Assembly (NCBI RefSeq): GCF_016745255.1
Contig: NZ_JADOEQ010000002.1
Coordinates: forward strand, 372,001 to 436,000
Length of the DNA: 64,000 nucleotides
Source of the DNA: Enterococcus sp. BWR-S5
Lineage (GTDB): Bacteria > Bacillota > Bacilli > Lactobacillales > Enterococcaceae
Direction: 5' to 3'
This document shows, one piece after another, positions 18,834 to 27,627 of the stretch. How positions within the stretch are numbered: the stretch's first letter is position 1; every line of letters begins with the position of its first letter. The notes beneath the pieces are model-generated. The model ran no database searches and was not told the DNA's origin. It worked only from the letters and a program-made list of their open reading frames with translations. The position numbers were made by a program, and so were the translations under genes.

Positions 18834-18848
18834 TTCGGTCATTATTAA

Positions 18849-19646
18849 TTAATCTAAATAGTTTGTGTCTGCATTATTTAGCCAAGCATAGCCCAGACCC
18901 ATTACCAGACCACCGCCGATAAAGTTTCCGATTAAGGCAAAGACAAGGTTGTGAATGACGTTACCAACTGTCAAAGCAGCCATTGTTCCGTGTGAAGCAA
19001 AATACGCCAACGTGAATGCCGGGAAGTTTGCGATAACGTGTTCGTAGCCTAAGAAGGCAAAGATAAAGATAATGAAAATGATTGCTGCAACTTTACCTGC
19101 ATCGTCTTTCATACGCATACTTACTAATACTGCCGTGTTTACAACGATATTGGCAAACATACCTTCAACAAGAATCTGTACGGTACTCTTTGTCAGTTTT
19201 CCGGAAATCGCAGTAAACATAAAGTTATCTGAAGCTAAATCTTGAAATGGAACAGTTTGAGAAACAAGGAAACCGAATAAAACGCCTCCGACCAAGTTAA
19301 ACAAAATACAGGTGAACAAAATCTTTGCTGCAAATGGGAATGAAATTTTCTTACGATAGACACCAACGGTCATATAAAGCATATTCGATGTGCCCAGCTC
19401 AGCATTCATGTAAAGAATCATTACTAGAGACCAACTGAACATAAAAGCATAAAGAATTTTCCCTAAACCGTGCGCGATGTCCTCACCTTTCATTGCGATA
19501 GCGAAGGCTACTGCTGTTCCCAAGGTCAAAAACATACATGCCAGCATTGCACGAACGGCATAACGGACAACACTGCTTTGAAACAAACTCATTTTCTTGT
19601 TAATCGATTTATCGATCTGTTCAAAAAGAGGAGATACTGGTTTCAT
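18849..19646 (-). CDS. Formate/nitrite transporter family protein
   Basis: A 265-residue membrane channel of the FNT family with six hydrophobic segments. The re-entrant signature is present (MILYMNAELGTSNMLYM, and later NIVVNTAVLVSMRMKDDAGK). Such pentameric channels move formate, nitrite or hydrosulfide; formate is likely in a fermenting enterococcus, but no pyruvate-formate lyase gene is nearby. ATG at 19646 follows AAAAGGAGCAG. Confidence 0.93.
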   Translation of the reverse strand: MKPVSPLFEQIDKSINKKMSLFQSSVVRYAVRAMLACMFLTLGTAVAFAIAMKGEDIAHGLGKILYAFMFSWSLVMILYMNAELGTSNMLYMTVGVYRKKISFPFAAKILFTCILFNLVGGVLFGFLVSQTVPFQDLASDNFMFTAISGKLTKSTVQILVEGMFANIVVNTAVLVSMRMKDDAGKVAAIIFIIFIFAFLGYEHVIANFPAFTLAYFASHGTMAALTVGNVIHNLVFALIGNFIGGGLVMGLGYAWLNNADTNYLD

Positions 19647-19839
19647 TATTTACTGCTCCTTTTCAATTGATTTTCACTATGTATTTTCAAAATATCCTTT
19701 TTTATTTTAATGACCTTGAAGCCATTTGTCCAGTGATTTTTTACTCTTATTGTCATATTTCCTCATTTTCTCATGTTTTCTCTCAGTAAAAATACTGAAC
19801 CACCTTGACTTTACTGGCATTTCCAAGGTATAATATTCT

Positions 19840-20016
19840 TCGTGTAAAATAATGCAGCAAGAAGAATAATAGCTCGTCAACAGTTCATTGCCTCATGATG
19901 GTTCAACTGCGTAACCGCGGCTGCAAAGGTGAAGGTTGAAGAATGGACTGCACGAATATGAATTTTTCAGAAGATTATTTTACTCCAAAAAACTTAATTT
20001 ATTGGAGGAATTTTTA
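19840..20016 (+). promoter_or_regulatory. Long rpsD leader, possible S4 autoregulatory region
   Basis: About 170 nt between the likely promoter region near 19800-19835 (TATAAT at 19830) and the rpsD ribosome site, with GC-rich folded-looking segments (GCGTAACCGCGGCTGC). In Bacillus, S4 represses its own mRNA by binding such a leader. Here this is inferred from leader length and gene identity. The rest of 19647-19839 shows nothing definite. Confidence 0.4.
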
Positions 20017-20628
20017 ATGTCTCGTTATACAGGACCATCTTGGAAAATCTCTCGTCGTCTAGGTATCTCTCTATCAGGAACTGGTAAAGAACTAGCACGT
20101 CGCCCTTACAAACCAGGTCAGCACGGACCAAACAGCCGTGGTAAATTATCTGAATACGGTTTGCAATTAACTGAAAAACAAAAACTACGTCATATGTACG
20201 GTATGAACGAACGTCAATTCGTGAACGTGTTCGTTAAAGCAAGCAAAATCAAAGAAGGTAAACACGGTGTTAACTTCATGATCTTGCTGGAACAACGTTT
20301 AGATAACGTCGTTTACCGTTTAGGTCTTGCAACTACTCGTCGTCAAGCACGTCAATTGGTTAACCATGGCCACGTGACTGTTGATGGCAAGCGCGTAGAT
20401 ATCCCTTCATACCACGTTGAAGTTGGTCAAGTGATTTCTATCCGTGAAAAATCTAAAAACGTTGTAACAATCAAAGAAGCTGTTGAAGCAACTCTTGGCC
20501 GTCCGGCTTTCGTTAGCTTCGATGCTGAAAAATTGGAAGGAAGCCTAACTCGCTTACCAGAGCGTGAAGAGCTTTATGCAGAAATCGACGAAGCACTTAT
20601 CGTTGAATACTACAACCAAAAAATGTAA
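20017..20628 (+). CDS. rpsD: 30S ribosomal protein S4
   Basis: A 203-residue primary rRNA-binding protein of the small subunit. It opens [26 protein letters not shown] and carries the S4 RNA-binding domain ([34 protein letters not shown]) at about residues 93-155. The frame is open 27 codons further upstream, but ATG at 20017 has GGAGGAA in front and gives the standard length. It is a single-gene unit as in Bacillus. Confidence 0.98.
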   Translation: MSRYTGPSWKISRRLGISLSGTGKELARRPYKPGQHGPNSRGKLSEYGLQLTEKQKLRHMYGMNERQFVNVFVKASKIKEGKHGVNFMILLEQRLDNVVYRLGLATTRRQARQLVNHGHVTVDGKRVDIPSYHVEVGQVISIREKSKNVVTIKEAVEATLGRPAFVSFDAEKLEGSLTRLPEREELYAEIDEALIVEYYNQKM

Positions 20629-20643
20629 TATCGTATCAATCAA

Positions 20644-20678
20644 AAACCTTGTCGAATTTTTTCGACAAGGTTTTTTTG
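20644..20678 (+). terminator. Terminator of rpsD
   Basis: Stem AAACCTTGTCGAA / TTCGACAAGGTTT followed by TTTTG. Confidence 0.9.
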
Positions 20679-20693
20679 TTAATTAACAACCTA

Positions 20694-20755
20694 TTCAGCT
20701 TTTCTTATTGTCTAGCTTTACAAGTCAGCTCATGAACGACTTGTTCAGCTTTTCC
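20694..20755 (-). repeat. Dispersed copy of the rpoB-rpoC repeat (family B)
   Basis: On the minus strand this reads GGAAAAGCTGAACAAGTCG, then GACTTGTAAAGCTAGACAA and AAAAGCTGAAT. It closely matches the unit junction of the 120-bp tandem repeat at 58223-58495. Confidence 0.75.
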
Positions 20756-20757
20756 TA

Positions 20758-21171
20758 TTACTTATGAAGTAGCTGATTCAATTCCTGACTGCTTTTTTTC
20801 GCATCTATTTTTGCATATACATAGAAGGCTAACACATGTAAAGCAATAGACAGCACCAGCATCCCCGGCCACCATGGCAAGATAAAAGAGAACATCTCTG
20901 CTGAAAACAAGTAGACTGCCAATAGGCCAAAGGCAATATTCAACACAGAGGAAATCAATATATTCCAGAGAGGTCTAAACGTCAGGTAGTTCCACAGTGC
21001 GCTGTATACTACACCGAACATCACCCCACAGCTAGCCGCGATTCCGATTAAATTCCAAAGATAATAGATGGAGACTTCCTGTCCTCCAAAGAAAATGGTC
21101 AGTAAAAATGTAACCCATACAAATGTGACTGTAAATACTTGAAAAAATGATTGTGTTAGTTGCTTCATCAT
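20758..21171 (-). CDS. DUF3021 family membrane protein
   Basis: A 137-residue protein with four transmembrane segments (about residues 10-27, 38-58, 70-90 and 100-122). Size, topology and coupling to a LytTR gene (ATGA overlap at 21168-21171) fit DUF3021, the usual membrane partner of short LytTR regulators. It may inhibit or sense for the LytTR protein; this is not shown by the sequence. Confidence 0.85.
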   Translation of the reverse strand: MMKQLTQSFFQVFTVTFVWVTFLLTIFFGGQEVSIYYLWNLIGIAASCGVMFGVVYSALWNYLTFRPLWNILISSVLNIAFGLLAVYLFSAEMFSFILPWWPGMLVLSIALHVLAFYVYAKIDAKKSSQELNQLLHK

Positions 21172-21614
21172 GAAAATACCCTCCTAAAGGCTTTAATATA
21201 GTGTCTGCTGATAAAATAAGTCGAGCCGTCCTTCATCAGTAATTCGATTCTTGCATTTGTAGTCGCTGAAAACTGCTTGATTTCTTTGTGATTGATGATT
21301 ACTTGGTTGTTAATTCGCATGAAGCCGTAGGGCGTAAGCTCTTCTTCCACATACTTCAACCGCTTATGATACAGATACATTCCGCCACTTACTACTTTTA
21401 TATTGCACCAACGATCTTCTGATTCAATACTTGTAACTGAACTAATAGGTATCTGAAGCGTACGGTCATTCCTACCATCAATGACAGATAGTCCCCTTTC
21501 CGTTTTTTCAACCGCCTGACGAAGCTGCTGCCAGTCTCTTTCCTTTTCAGGATGTGTGAGAATCAGCACTTCTTCTCTACCAAGCTGCTCCTTTGCTTTA
21601 AATATGATGTTCAT
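21168..21614 (-). CDS. LytTR-domain DNA-binding regulator
   Basis: A 148-residue transcriptional regulator. The C-terminal half is a LytTR domain (SSVTSIESEDRWCNIKVVSGGMYLYHKRLKYVEEEL; FMRINNQVIINHKEIKQF; DGSTYFISRHYIKAFR). There is no receiver domain, as usual for the LytTR/DUF3021 pair. The frame extends 24 codons upstream, but ATG at 21614 has AGGAGGGG in front. Likely target: its own promoter. Confidence 0.92.
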   Translation of the reverse strand: MNIIFKAKEQLGREEVLILTHPEKERDWQQLRQAVEKTERGLSVIDGRNDRTLQIPISSVTSIESEDRWCNIKVVSGGMYLYHKRLKYVEEELTPYGFMRINNQVIINHKEIKQFSATTNARIELLMKDGSTYFISRHYIKAFRRVFS

Positions 21615-21715
21615 TCTTTCCCCTCCTGATGACTCTATACTAAAGAAAAATAAGGTCCTATTCGACCTTTTTGCGGTTTGTTGCATTATTTATTCGCTTT
21701 GTTTCATTGAACGAT

Positions 21716-21763
21716 AAAAAATAATCAGGATACCTGTCAAAATGACTAGGTATCCTGATTATT
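21716..21763 (-). terminator. Terminator of the telA operon
   Basis: Stem AATAATCAGGATACCT / AGGTATCCTGATTATT with 16-bp arms, and a T-rich tail on the minus strand. It closes the four-gene operon. Confidence 0.85.
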
Positions 21764-21820
21764 TTGAAAGCCTCTAGTTACAGAATCAATTGATAACGGC
21801 TCACTTAGCGAATGCTCGGA

Positions 21821-22510
21821 TTATTCATCCTTCATTTCCTGATCGCGGTACAGCTCCATCTTCTCTTGGAAGTATGTCTCTGTTTTGCCATAAGTCGTAT
21901 ACGTAATCGCATTCGCTCCGGCTTCGATTGTCTCTCTAATCTGTTCATCGGTCTTCCCTCCGGAAGCAATAATTGGAAATTCCGGATATTGCGCTCTAAT
22001 CCATTTTACCAACTCAACCGTTTTTGAACCACCTGCCACGTTAAAAATATCGACACCGGCGGAAATCAGCTTACTTAAATCTCGTTTGTCATTGACCACA
22101 GTATAAATGATTGGAATATCAACGGCTTCATTGACAATTTCGATTGTGTTGAGGTCGCTCGGTCCGTTCAACACGACACCATACGCGCCATGCTCCTCCG
22201 CAAATGTCCCTAATCGAGAGGAACGGTTGCCAGATGTCAGTCCTCCGCCGATTCCGGCTAGAATTGGTACCTGAGCAACTTGAGAGATCGCGCTCAAAAT
22301 TCGTGTATTGGGTGTCCATGGATAAACAGCCAATACGGCATCCGCATCATTATTGGCGATAACCGCGACATCCATTGTATAAATGATACTTTTGATTCGT
22401 TTCCCATAGATGCTGATACCACTGCATTCACGAATCACCTTTGGCATAGTAATGATACTTTGGCGCAGCTCTGAAGAGAGCTCCGGCATATGTCTGTTAT
22501 TTTTTTCCAT
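21821..22510 (-). CDS. TIM-barrel protein of unknown function
   Basis: A 229-residue cytoplasmic beta/alpha-barrel protein. Glycine-rich strand ends are visible (VPILAGIGGGLTSGNRSS; VDIFNVAGGSK; PIIASGGKTDEQIRETIEAGANAITY), as in phosphate-binding barrels. Such proteins are often annotated only as hydrolase or barrel protein. The frame is open 25 codons further up, but ATG at 22510 has AAAGGAG in front. It is the last gene of the telA operon, 158 nt after the VWA gene. Confidence 0.7.
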   Translation of the reverse strand: MEKNNRHMPELSSELRQSIITMPKVIRECSGISIYGKRIKSIIYTMDVAVIANNDADAVLAVYPWTPNTRILSAISQVAQVPILAGIGGGLTSGNRSSRLGTFAEEHGAYGVVLNGPSDLNTIEIVNEAVDIPIIYTVVNDKRDLSKLISAGVDIFNVAGGSKTVELVKWIRAQYPEFPIIASGGKTDEQIRETIEAGANAITYTTYGKTETYFQEKMELYRDQEMKDE

Positions 22511-22668
22511 TCTTTTTTCTCCTTTATTCTGAAACTGCCGCTTTTTCAACAACCATGCGAAATCACCACATCCTTCATAGGACACAGCTCAGCGGAAATT
22601 TTTTCAAATGATAACAAGAGCCCAAGCGTACTGGTGTACCTCAGACTCTCGTTTCGATCGTTTAATTT

Positions 22669-24360
22669 TTAAAGCTCTGCATTAAACAACTGCTTCAACT
22701 GATAAACTACATCATCGTTGTCTGCATTGATTGTTGCACTTTCGTTGATTGCAGATAGCTTCTTCAGTTCATCCAGCTGTGCATTATACCCAATCGTATT
22801 GATTGATACACCCAGACTTTTTATGATTGGTGCGACTTTATTGAACTCATAGCCTTCATTTGTTTCACCATCAGATAAAACAAAGATGATTGGGCGCGCA
22901 TCGGGCACTTCCTCCAGCTTTTCCTGAATCATGCTAAGCGCAACCAACGTACCATCATAGGTCGCAGTTCCTCCGTCAGCAGTCAGGTTCTTGATTGCAC
23001 CGGTGAAGTAGCTTCTTTGCTTGGAATCCATACGCTCGATCGGTAATTCGATTGTTACCTCGTCACTATACGAAACCAGCCCAACATAGGCATCATCACC
23101 AATATACTTGCCGCTGTTTAGCAGAGACTGCTTCAGAGAGTTAATTGGTGCACCATCCATTGAGCCGGATACATCCGCAACAAAGACCGCAATGATTGGT
23201 TTTCCGCCGTTTTTATTCTCTTTCCATAGCTTTTGAATTGACGTAACTGTTGCGCCATCGATGCCCTCCAGCTTGTACTCATAGTCATCCAGTTGATTGA
23301 AGCCATATTTAGAGGCAGTGTCCTGATTCCCTTGCTCAGCGATAAATTTAGTAAATTCTGAAACGACCTGCTGCTTCTCGGCAGACGCTGTGTTCATCAC
23401 ATACATTGGTGAATCCTGACGAATCCCCAACGGAACATATTTGTATTGCTTAAATTCTGGCGTGTTGATATACGTTTGATAGCTAATTGAAAGAATATCT
23501 ACTGAGCCATTCTTCGCTACTTCTCTAAGCTGCAATGTATTGTACAGTGTGGATGGCAGATCCTTCTGAAACTCCCGCAGAGAATTTACTGCTTGTTCAC
23601 TCAAAGGGTTGCTGCTGTCAAAATGATTCATCAACTGTGTCAACAGACTCAAGCCTGTGGATGAGGTGTATGGATTCGTGTACCCCAACAATAAGTCATC
23701 CTCAATAACTGCTTTTACCAAAGAGTCTACGGTTACTTCATTATACTTGCTCATAATTTCATCATAGGTTGCTTCTTTCATCAACAAGCCGCCGGTATTC
23801 CCAATGGTACGGTCAGCAATCGTTGTAAGACCTGTTCCTTGTGATTCCAGCATTTTGCCCCACAGTAGGTTGGATGGCGTGTACGCGTCCGGAACATAGC
23901 TCTCGCTGCTGATATAGTCCAAACCTGTTCCAGAAGCCATCGAACGAACAGAGACCGAAATTGTTTTTCCATCGATTTTCAAATTTTTCTTGTTGAAGGC
24001 TTCCGCAAGCTCATTGAATAAACCGTCTTTTCCGCTACCTGCTTTCTCAGGACTGACAAAAATCTCTGCATCAATCTGGTTGCTTCCCTCTACACTTAGA
24101 GGATACGTTTTATCGATATCCGGCAGCTCTGCCTTTGTGTCGATCGTTCCGCTGTCAATATCTCTTTTAGGGGAAGCGGTATCCGGATTAATCTTTTTCA
24201 CATAGCTCTTCAATTCTGTTTTGGCATCCGCCTCGGATATTTTTTTGATATCATTTGAAGAATTATCAATTTTCCCATCATTTCCTGTTGTACAGCCCGC
24301 AAACAATACCACTAGCAACAAACACATTATACGGACAATTAGCCCACTTTTTCTTTTCAT
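22669..24360 (-). CDS. Lipoprotein with substrate-binding-like and VWA domains
   Basis: A 563-residue lipoprotein: signal peptide with lipobox FAGC at residues 20-23. Residues about 90-370 resemble an extracellular solute-binding fold (EIFVSPEKAGSGKDGLFNELAEAF). Residues about 390-560 form a von Willebrand A domain with an intact MIDAS (DVSGSMDG, then TADGGTATYDGT and LSDGETNEG). It probably binds a metal-dependent ligand at the cell surface. It is the third gene of the telA operon, close behind the membrane protein. Confidence 0.88.
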   Translation of the reverse strand: MKRKSGLIVRIMCLLLVVLFAGCTTGNDGKIDNSSNDIKKISEADAKTELKSYVKKINPDTASPKRDIDSGTIDTKAELPDIDKTYPLSVEGSNQIDAEIFVSPEKAGSGKDGLFNELAEAFNKKNLKIDGKTISVSVRSMASGTGLDYISSESYVPDAYTPSNLLWGKMLESQGTGLTTIADRTIGNTGGLLMKEATYDEIMSKYNEVTVDSLVKAVIEDDLLLGYTNPYTSSTGLSLLTQLMNHFDSSNPLSEQAVNSLREFQKDLPSTLYNTLQLREVAKNGSVDILSISYQTYINTPEFKQYKYVPLGIRQDSPMYVMNTASAEKQQVVSEFTKFIAEQGNQDTASKYGFNQLDDYEYKLEGIDGATVTSIQKLWKENKNGGKPIIAVFVADVSGSMDGAPINSLKQSLLNSGKYIGDDAYVGLVSYSDEVTIELPIERMDSKQRSYFTGAIKNLTADGGTATYDGTLVALSMIQEKLEEVPDARPIIFVLSDGETNEGYEFNKVAPIIKSLGVSINTIGYNAQLDELKKLSAINESATINADNDDVVYQLKQLFNAEL

Positions 24361-24378
24361 CTCATTTTCTCCTTTGGT

Positions 24379-25068
24379 TTACTCAATTGTCTTATTCAAC
24401 GTTTTCAGCGCCTTTGTCATACTTTCTAAATCAGCCTTCGTTGATGGTGATTTAGAATCTAAATAATTAACTGTCTCATTTAACAGCCCCTTGACCTGCT
24501 GAACAATTTCCCCGCTGTTTTCCAGACGTTTATTGATTTCCTGACGATCTCCTTCAATTGTCACACGATTGATGATACTTTTCGCATTTTGCAGAATTTG
24601 TGTTTTGGCTTGAATCATCGAATAGTTAATTTTTTCCAAAAGCTCATAGTCATTGCTCACCTGCAGCTCCTTCAAATCTTCTAAGCAGCCGTTAATCTGA
24701 CTAATTAGCTGATCAGCCTGTCTAAGTTCCGACTCATAACTAACATTCTGTTGCGCTAAGCTCGTTAATTTTGCTATAACATCCGCTTCGTCATAGTTAG
24801 GATTATGTTTTTTTGCCTGTGCCTGTTCTTTTACTGTCCGTGCCGTTTTCGCCTTTACAGTCAGTTGAACACCTACTACCAAAAGTAAGGCTAAAACAAA
24901 AATTCCTAATAAGACATTTCCTAATGTTTGATACATTCTAACCGTTTGAGAACCATAGTTTATGATTGCCTGATCGATATCAAGAAGTCTCAGCTTGAAA
25001 AACAGACCTCCGACCAGACCTATCCCAGCAAGAATGAGCAAAAATAATTGTATTCTCTTTTTATTCAT
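24379..25068 (-). CDS. Membrane protein with coiled coil, telA operon
   Basis: A 229-residue protein with transmembrane helices at about residues 6-24 and 44-66, then a long helical, Gln/Lys/Glu-rich cytoplasmic region (LTSLAQQNVSYESELRQADQLI). I recognise no family. ATG at 25068 is chosen because the in-frame ATG at 25074 abuts the GGAGAG site. It lies between telA and the VWA lipoprotein and may connect the two across the membrane. Confidence 0.75.
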   Translation of the reverse strand: MNKKRIQLFLLILAGIGLVGGLFFKLRLLDIDQAIINYGSQTVRMYQTLGNVLLGIFVLALLLVVGVQLTVKAKTARTVKEQAQAKKHNPNYDEADVIAKLTSLAQQNVSYESELRQADQLISQINGCLEDLKELQVSNDYELLEKINYSMIQAKTQILQNAKSIINRVTIEGDRQEINKRLENSGEIVQQVKGLLNETVNYLDSKSPSTKADLESMTKALKTLNKTIE

Positions 25069-25080
25069 TCCCATCTCTCC

Positions 25081-26190
25081 TTATTTTCCGGCAGAAGCCT
25101 CAATCAGCGCTGTCGCCAGCTCTGTACGCATTTTTGCCATTTCCTCCTGTGCATGTTGACGATTCTCCGCTCCTTTTTCGCGGATTGTATGAATGTCCTT
25201 CAACGCAAGAATTGTCTGTGTATTTACTTCCTTAAGCGTATCGATATCTACAATACTCTTTTCTGCTGATTCTGCTGCCTGTGAAGACACGTGATGAATC
25301 TTTTCAGCGTTTCGTTTAAACAGCTCATTGGTAATATCAGATACTGCATTATCCGCTTCTATCGCAGACAGGGTGTGCTGAGCTGACAACGCAATGACCA
25401 TCTGCTGCTTCCACATCGGAATTGTATTCGTCAGTGTCGATTGAATTTTATAGGCCATTGCCTTATTTGCATTTTGGATGACCCGGATCTGTGTTGCCAT
25501 TTGCTGACTAATCATTTTTGTCATATCTAAATCATGAACCTTCTTCTCAAACTGTGTCAGCTTATCCGAGAAATCAGATAATGTATTCAAGTCCTCTTGA
25601 TTCTGGCTCTGTGCTTTTTGCTGCAGCTCAGGCAGTGTCGTCGCTTTCAATTCAATAATCTTTGCTTGTCCAGCCTCTACGTAGACAGACAGCTTTTGGT
25701 AAAACAGTTTGTTTGCTTCCGACATCTCTTCCAGGCTAATGATATCGTTTGTTAAGGTAACATAATGGGCTTCCAAATTATTAACAATTCTTGCAACATT
25801 GGCATTCACATCTTCAAAGCGAATCATCATTGTATTGATTTTATTCTTGCCTCGCTTGAATAATTTTGTCAATACATTTTCAGATTCTTCAGGGGTGAAG
25901 CTCTCCAGCTCAATCACCAATTCATTGATAATCTTTCCAACATCTCCCAGCTCATTGCTCTTTACCTTAACTAATGCCTGATCTGAGAATTCTGATAACT
26001 TCTTTTGCTCGGCTGCGCCATAGTTCATCACACCTAATGCATCATTGATATCGATTTGATCCTTGAGACCGGTAATCGCATTTGTCTGAGCCTCTGTCAA
26101 TTGAATTGGCTCTTCTGTTTTTTTGATATCAAGCAGCTGTTCAAGCTCCTTTTCTTCCTCTTTCGGTACACCAAAAGTAAACTCATCCAT
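25081..26190 (-). CDS. telA: Toxic anion resistance protein TelA family
   Basis: A 369-residue, largely helical cytoplasmic protein of the TelA/KlaA family, linked to tellurite and antimicrobial tolerance. Typical segments: DQALVKVKSNELGDVGKIINELV, ETFxPEE-like ESFTPEESENVLTKLFKRGKNK, and AMAYKIQSTLTNTIPMWKQQMVIAL. ATG at 26190 follows AGAGGTG; GTG at 26199 overlaps that site. First gene of an operon with a membrane protein, a VWA lipoprotein and a barrel protein. Confidence 0.93.
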   Translation of the reverse strand: MDEFTFGVPKEEEKELEQLLDIKKTEEPIQLTEAQTNAITGLKDQIDINDALGVMNYGAAEQKKLSEFSDQALVKVKSNELGDVGKIINELVIELESFTPEESENVLTKLFKRGKNKINTMMIRFEDVNANVARIVNNLEAHYVTLTNDIISLEEMSEANKLFYQKLSVYVEAGQAKIIELKATTLPELQQKAQSQNQEDLNTLSDFSDKLTQFEKKVHDLDMTKMISQQMATQIRVIQNANKAMAYKIQSTLTNTIPMWKQQMVIALSAQHTLSAIEADNAVSDITNELFKRNAEKIHHVSSQAAESAEKSIVDIDTLKEVNTQTILALKDIHTIREKGAENRQHAQEEMAKMRTELATALIEASAGK

Positions 26191-26500
26191 TTCATTCACA
26201 CCTCTCTATGTTCATTTACCCTATCCTGATTTTGTCCCTTTTATTGTTTATTTCATTGTTAAATTACTACTAAGTATCGTTACAGATATATTCCTTTCGC
26301 ATTCACAAAAGCCGGATTTTTAATTTTCTGAAAAATAGATGACATTATTTCCCATCCTTTCACCGAAATGCCATTTTACATATAACTACAGTATACACAA
26401 TTTAGCCGCAGTTATTAATAACCTTTTAAGAAAAATTATTGTTCTATTTTCTGCTAAAATTTTTCCCAAAAAGAATTATTATTTTCCTCAGTCTTATAGA

Positions 26501-26529
26501 TTGACATTTAGGTCGATATAAATTACTAT
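26501..26529 (+). promoter_or_regulatory. Sigma-A promoter of a candidate small RNA
   Basis: TTGACA (26501-26506), 17-nt spacer, TACTAT (26524-26529). No ORF with a ribosome site follows before the terminator at 26594-26625. Confidence 0.6.
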
Positions 26530-26535
26530 AGACAA

Positions 26536-26625
26536 AGTAACAACCAACAACCTTTTTATTTTTCATTTACTCTTAATTGAGTAATACTCCTTTTTGGCTG
26601 TCCTTCTCCTAGGACAGCTTTTTTT
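26536..26625 (+). ncRNA. Candidate small RNA
   Basis: About 90 nt between a promoter and a strong terminator in a 675-nt gene-free stretch. It holds a single-stranded, pyrimidine-rich 5' part (ACAACCTTTTTATTTTTC), a small hairpin TTACTC-TTAATT-GAGTAA, and a terminator stem GCTGTCCT / AGGACAGC followed by seven T. This architecture fits a trans-acting sRNA. No homologue is known to me. Confidence 0.45.
26594..26625 (+). terminator. Orphan plus-strand terminator
   Basis: GGCTGTCCT / AGGACAGCT stem with a 5-6 nt loop and a long T run. No plus-strand gene ends upstream of it, which supports the small-RNA call. Confidence 0.85.
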
Positions 26626-26798
26626 CTTTTAGTTTGTCCCCTTAACAATCACCGAATCTCCTCAAAAAACTACTCTCTAAAATAACAGCAATAGCAGCTT
26701 TATCGCTCTAAGAATAATGATTTAATACAAGCAAAAGTCCGAAGACCTCCCCCATGTTTACCAAAGCAAAATAAACTGAAAAACTTCTTAATTTTCTC

Positions 26799-26827
26799 TT
26801 TACAAAAAGAACATATGTTCCTATAAT
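26799..26827 (+). promoter_or_regulatory. Promoter with embedded LexA-type (SOS) box
   Basis: TTTACA (26799-26804), 17-nt spacer, TATAAT (26822-26827). The spacer contains the perfect palindrome GAACATATGTTC (26809-26820), which fits the Gram-positive LexA/DinR box GAAC-N4-GTTC. A repressor bound here would block polymerase. Confidence 0.75.
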
Positions 26828-26874
26828 GGTAAATGAGCATCATTAAATAATGATAAGAAACAGGAGGAAAACAA

Positions 26875-27201
26875 ATGAAATTGGTCGTTACTGAACGTCA
26901 TCTAGGAGAAGGAATCTTTCCTGCATTTCCTGCCGGAGCAAAGGTCACAGAGCTTATCCCCTGTAACAAATATAAAAACTGGACAGCCGGAACAATCGAC
27001 GGCTATGCTACCTATCTCCCCTTAGACTATCTTGATAAAGATACATTGATACGGGAATACAATCCTACAGAACTAGTTGCTGCTGAAAACAGTATCGTGG
27101 AATTACTGGAAGTGGTCTATGAGTGGGCATTGGTAAAAAACAATGACGGAGTTATCGGATGGCTGCCTTTTGAGAAGTTGAAATCTCTGGACTTCACATG
27201 A
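26875..27201 (+). CDS. Small SH3-like protein, probably SOS-regulated
   Basis: A 108-residue soluble protein without signal peptide. Two SH3-like halves can be seen: residues 1-52 (GAKVTELIPCNKYKNWTAGTIDGYATYLPLDYL) and 68-106 (IVELLEVVYEWALVKNNDGVIGWLPFEKL), each ending in the G-x-(A/I)-(T/G)-(Y/W)-L-P pattern. Function unknown. ATG follows CAGGAGG. First gene of a pair with a YciI-like protein, under a promoter with a LexA-type box. Confidence 0.8.
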   Translation: MKLVVTERHLGEGIFPAFPAGAKVTELIPCNKYKNWTAGTIDGYATYLPLDYLDKDTLIREYNPTELVAAENSIVELLEVVYEWALVKNNDGVIGWLPFEKLKSLDFT

Positions 27202-27227
27202 GATAAGCTATTGGGAGTAAATAAATA

Positions 27228-27542
27228 ATGAAAAAATATATTGGTTCCTTACAAGAAAAAACACCTGAGTTATTGACAGACGAATTACTACTTTCTCACG
27301 TCAGACATCTCCACTATTTAGAAAAGACTGGTGCACTCCTTCTGTGCGGCCCTCTGAAGGACAGCAATCAAGCCTTTCAGCTGCTGCAAGCAGACTCACT
27401 TTTGGAGGCCCAGCTGCTTTTTTTCAGCGATCCTTTTATTCAGAAAGGTTATTACAGAAACTGTGTAATCCACGAGTTGGTCGAAGCGAACTCGGAGAAT
27501 CATTTTCTGATTTCTGCCCCTGAGCTGATTGGCAGATTATGA
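27228..27542 (+). CDS. YciI-like protein
   Basis: A 104-residue protein of the YCII-related ferredoxin-like fold: RHLHYLEKTGALLLCGPLKDSNQAFQLLQADSLLEAQLLFFSDPF carries the conserved His, the G-P and the S-D-P-F. Catalytic roles in the family are uncertain. It starts 26 nt after the SH3-like gene with GGGAG as ribosome site, so it is co-transcribed with it. Confidence 0.85.
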   Translation: MKKYIGSLQEKTPELLTDELLLSHVRHLHYLEKTGALLLCGPLKDSNQAFQLLQADSLLEAQLLFFSDPFIQKGYYRNCVIHELVEANSENHFLISAPELIGRL

Positions 27543-27552
27543 GAAGGCAAAC

Positions 27553-27615
27553 AAAAAAACACCCCATGAGAAAATTATCCTAAACAATTTTCTCATGGGG
27601 TGCTTTACTTTTTAT
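27553..27615. terminator. Bidirectional terminator
   Basis: Stem CACCCCATGAGAAAATT / AATTTTCTCATGGGGTG with T-rich flanks on both strands, shared by the YciI-like gene and the convergent ABC transporter gene. Confidence 0.9.
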
Positions 27616-27627
27616 AAAAGTTGAAAT

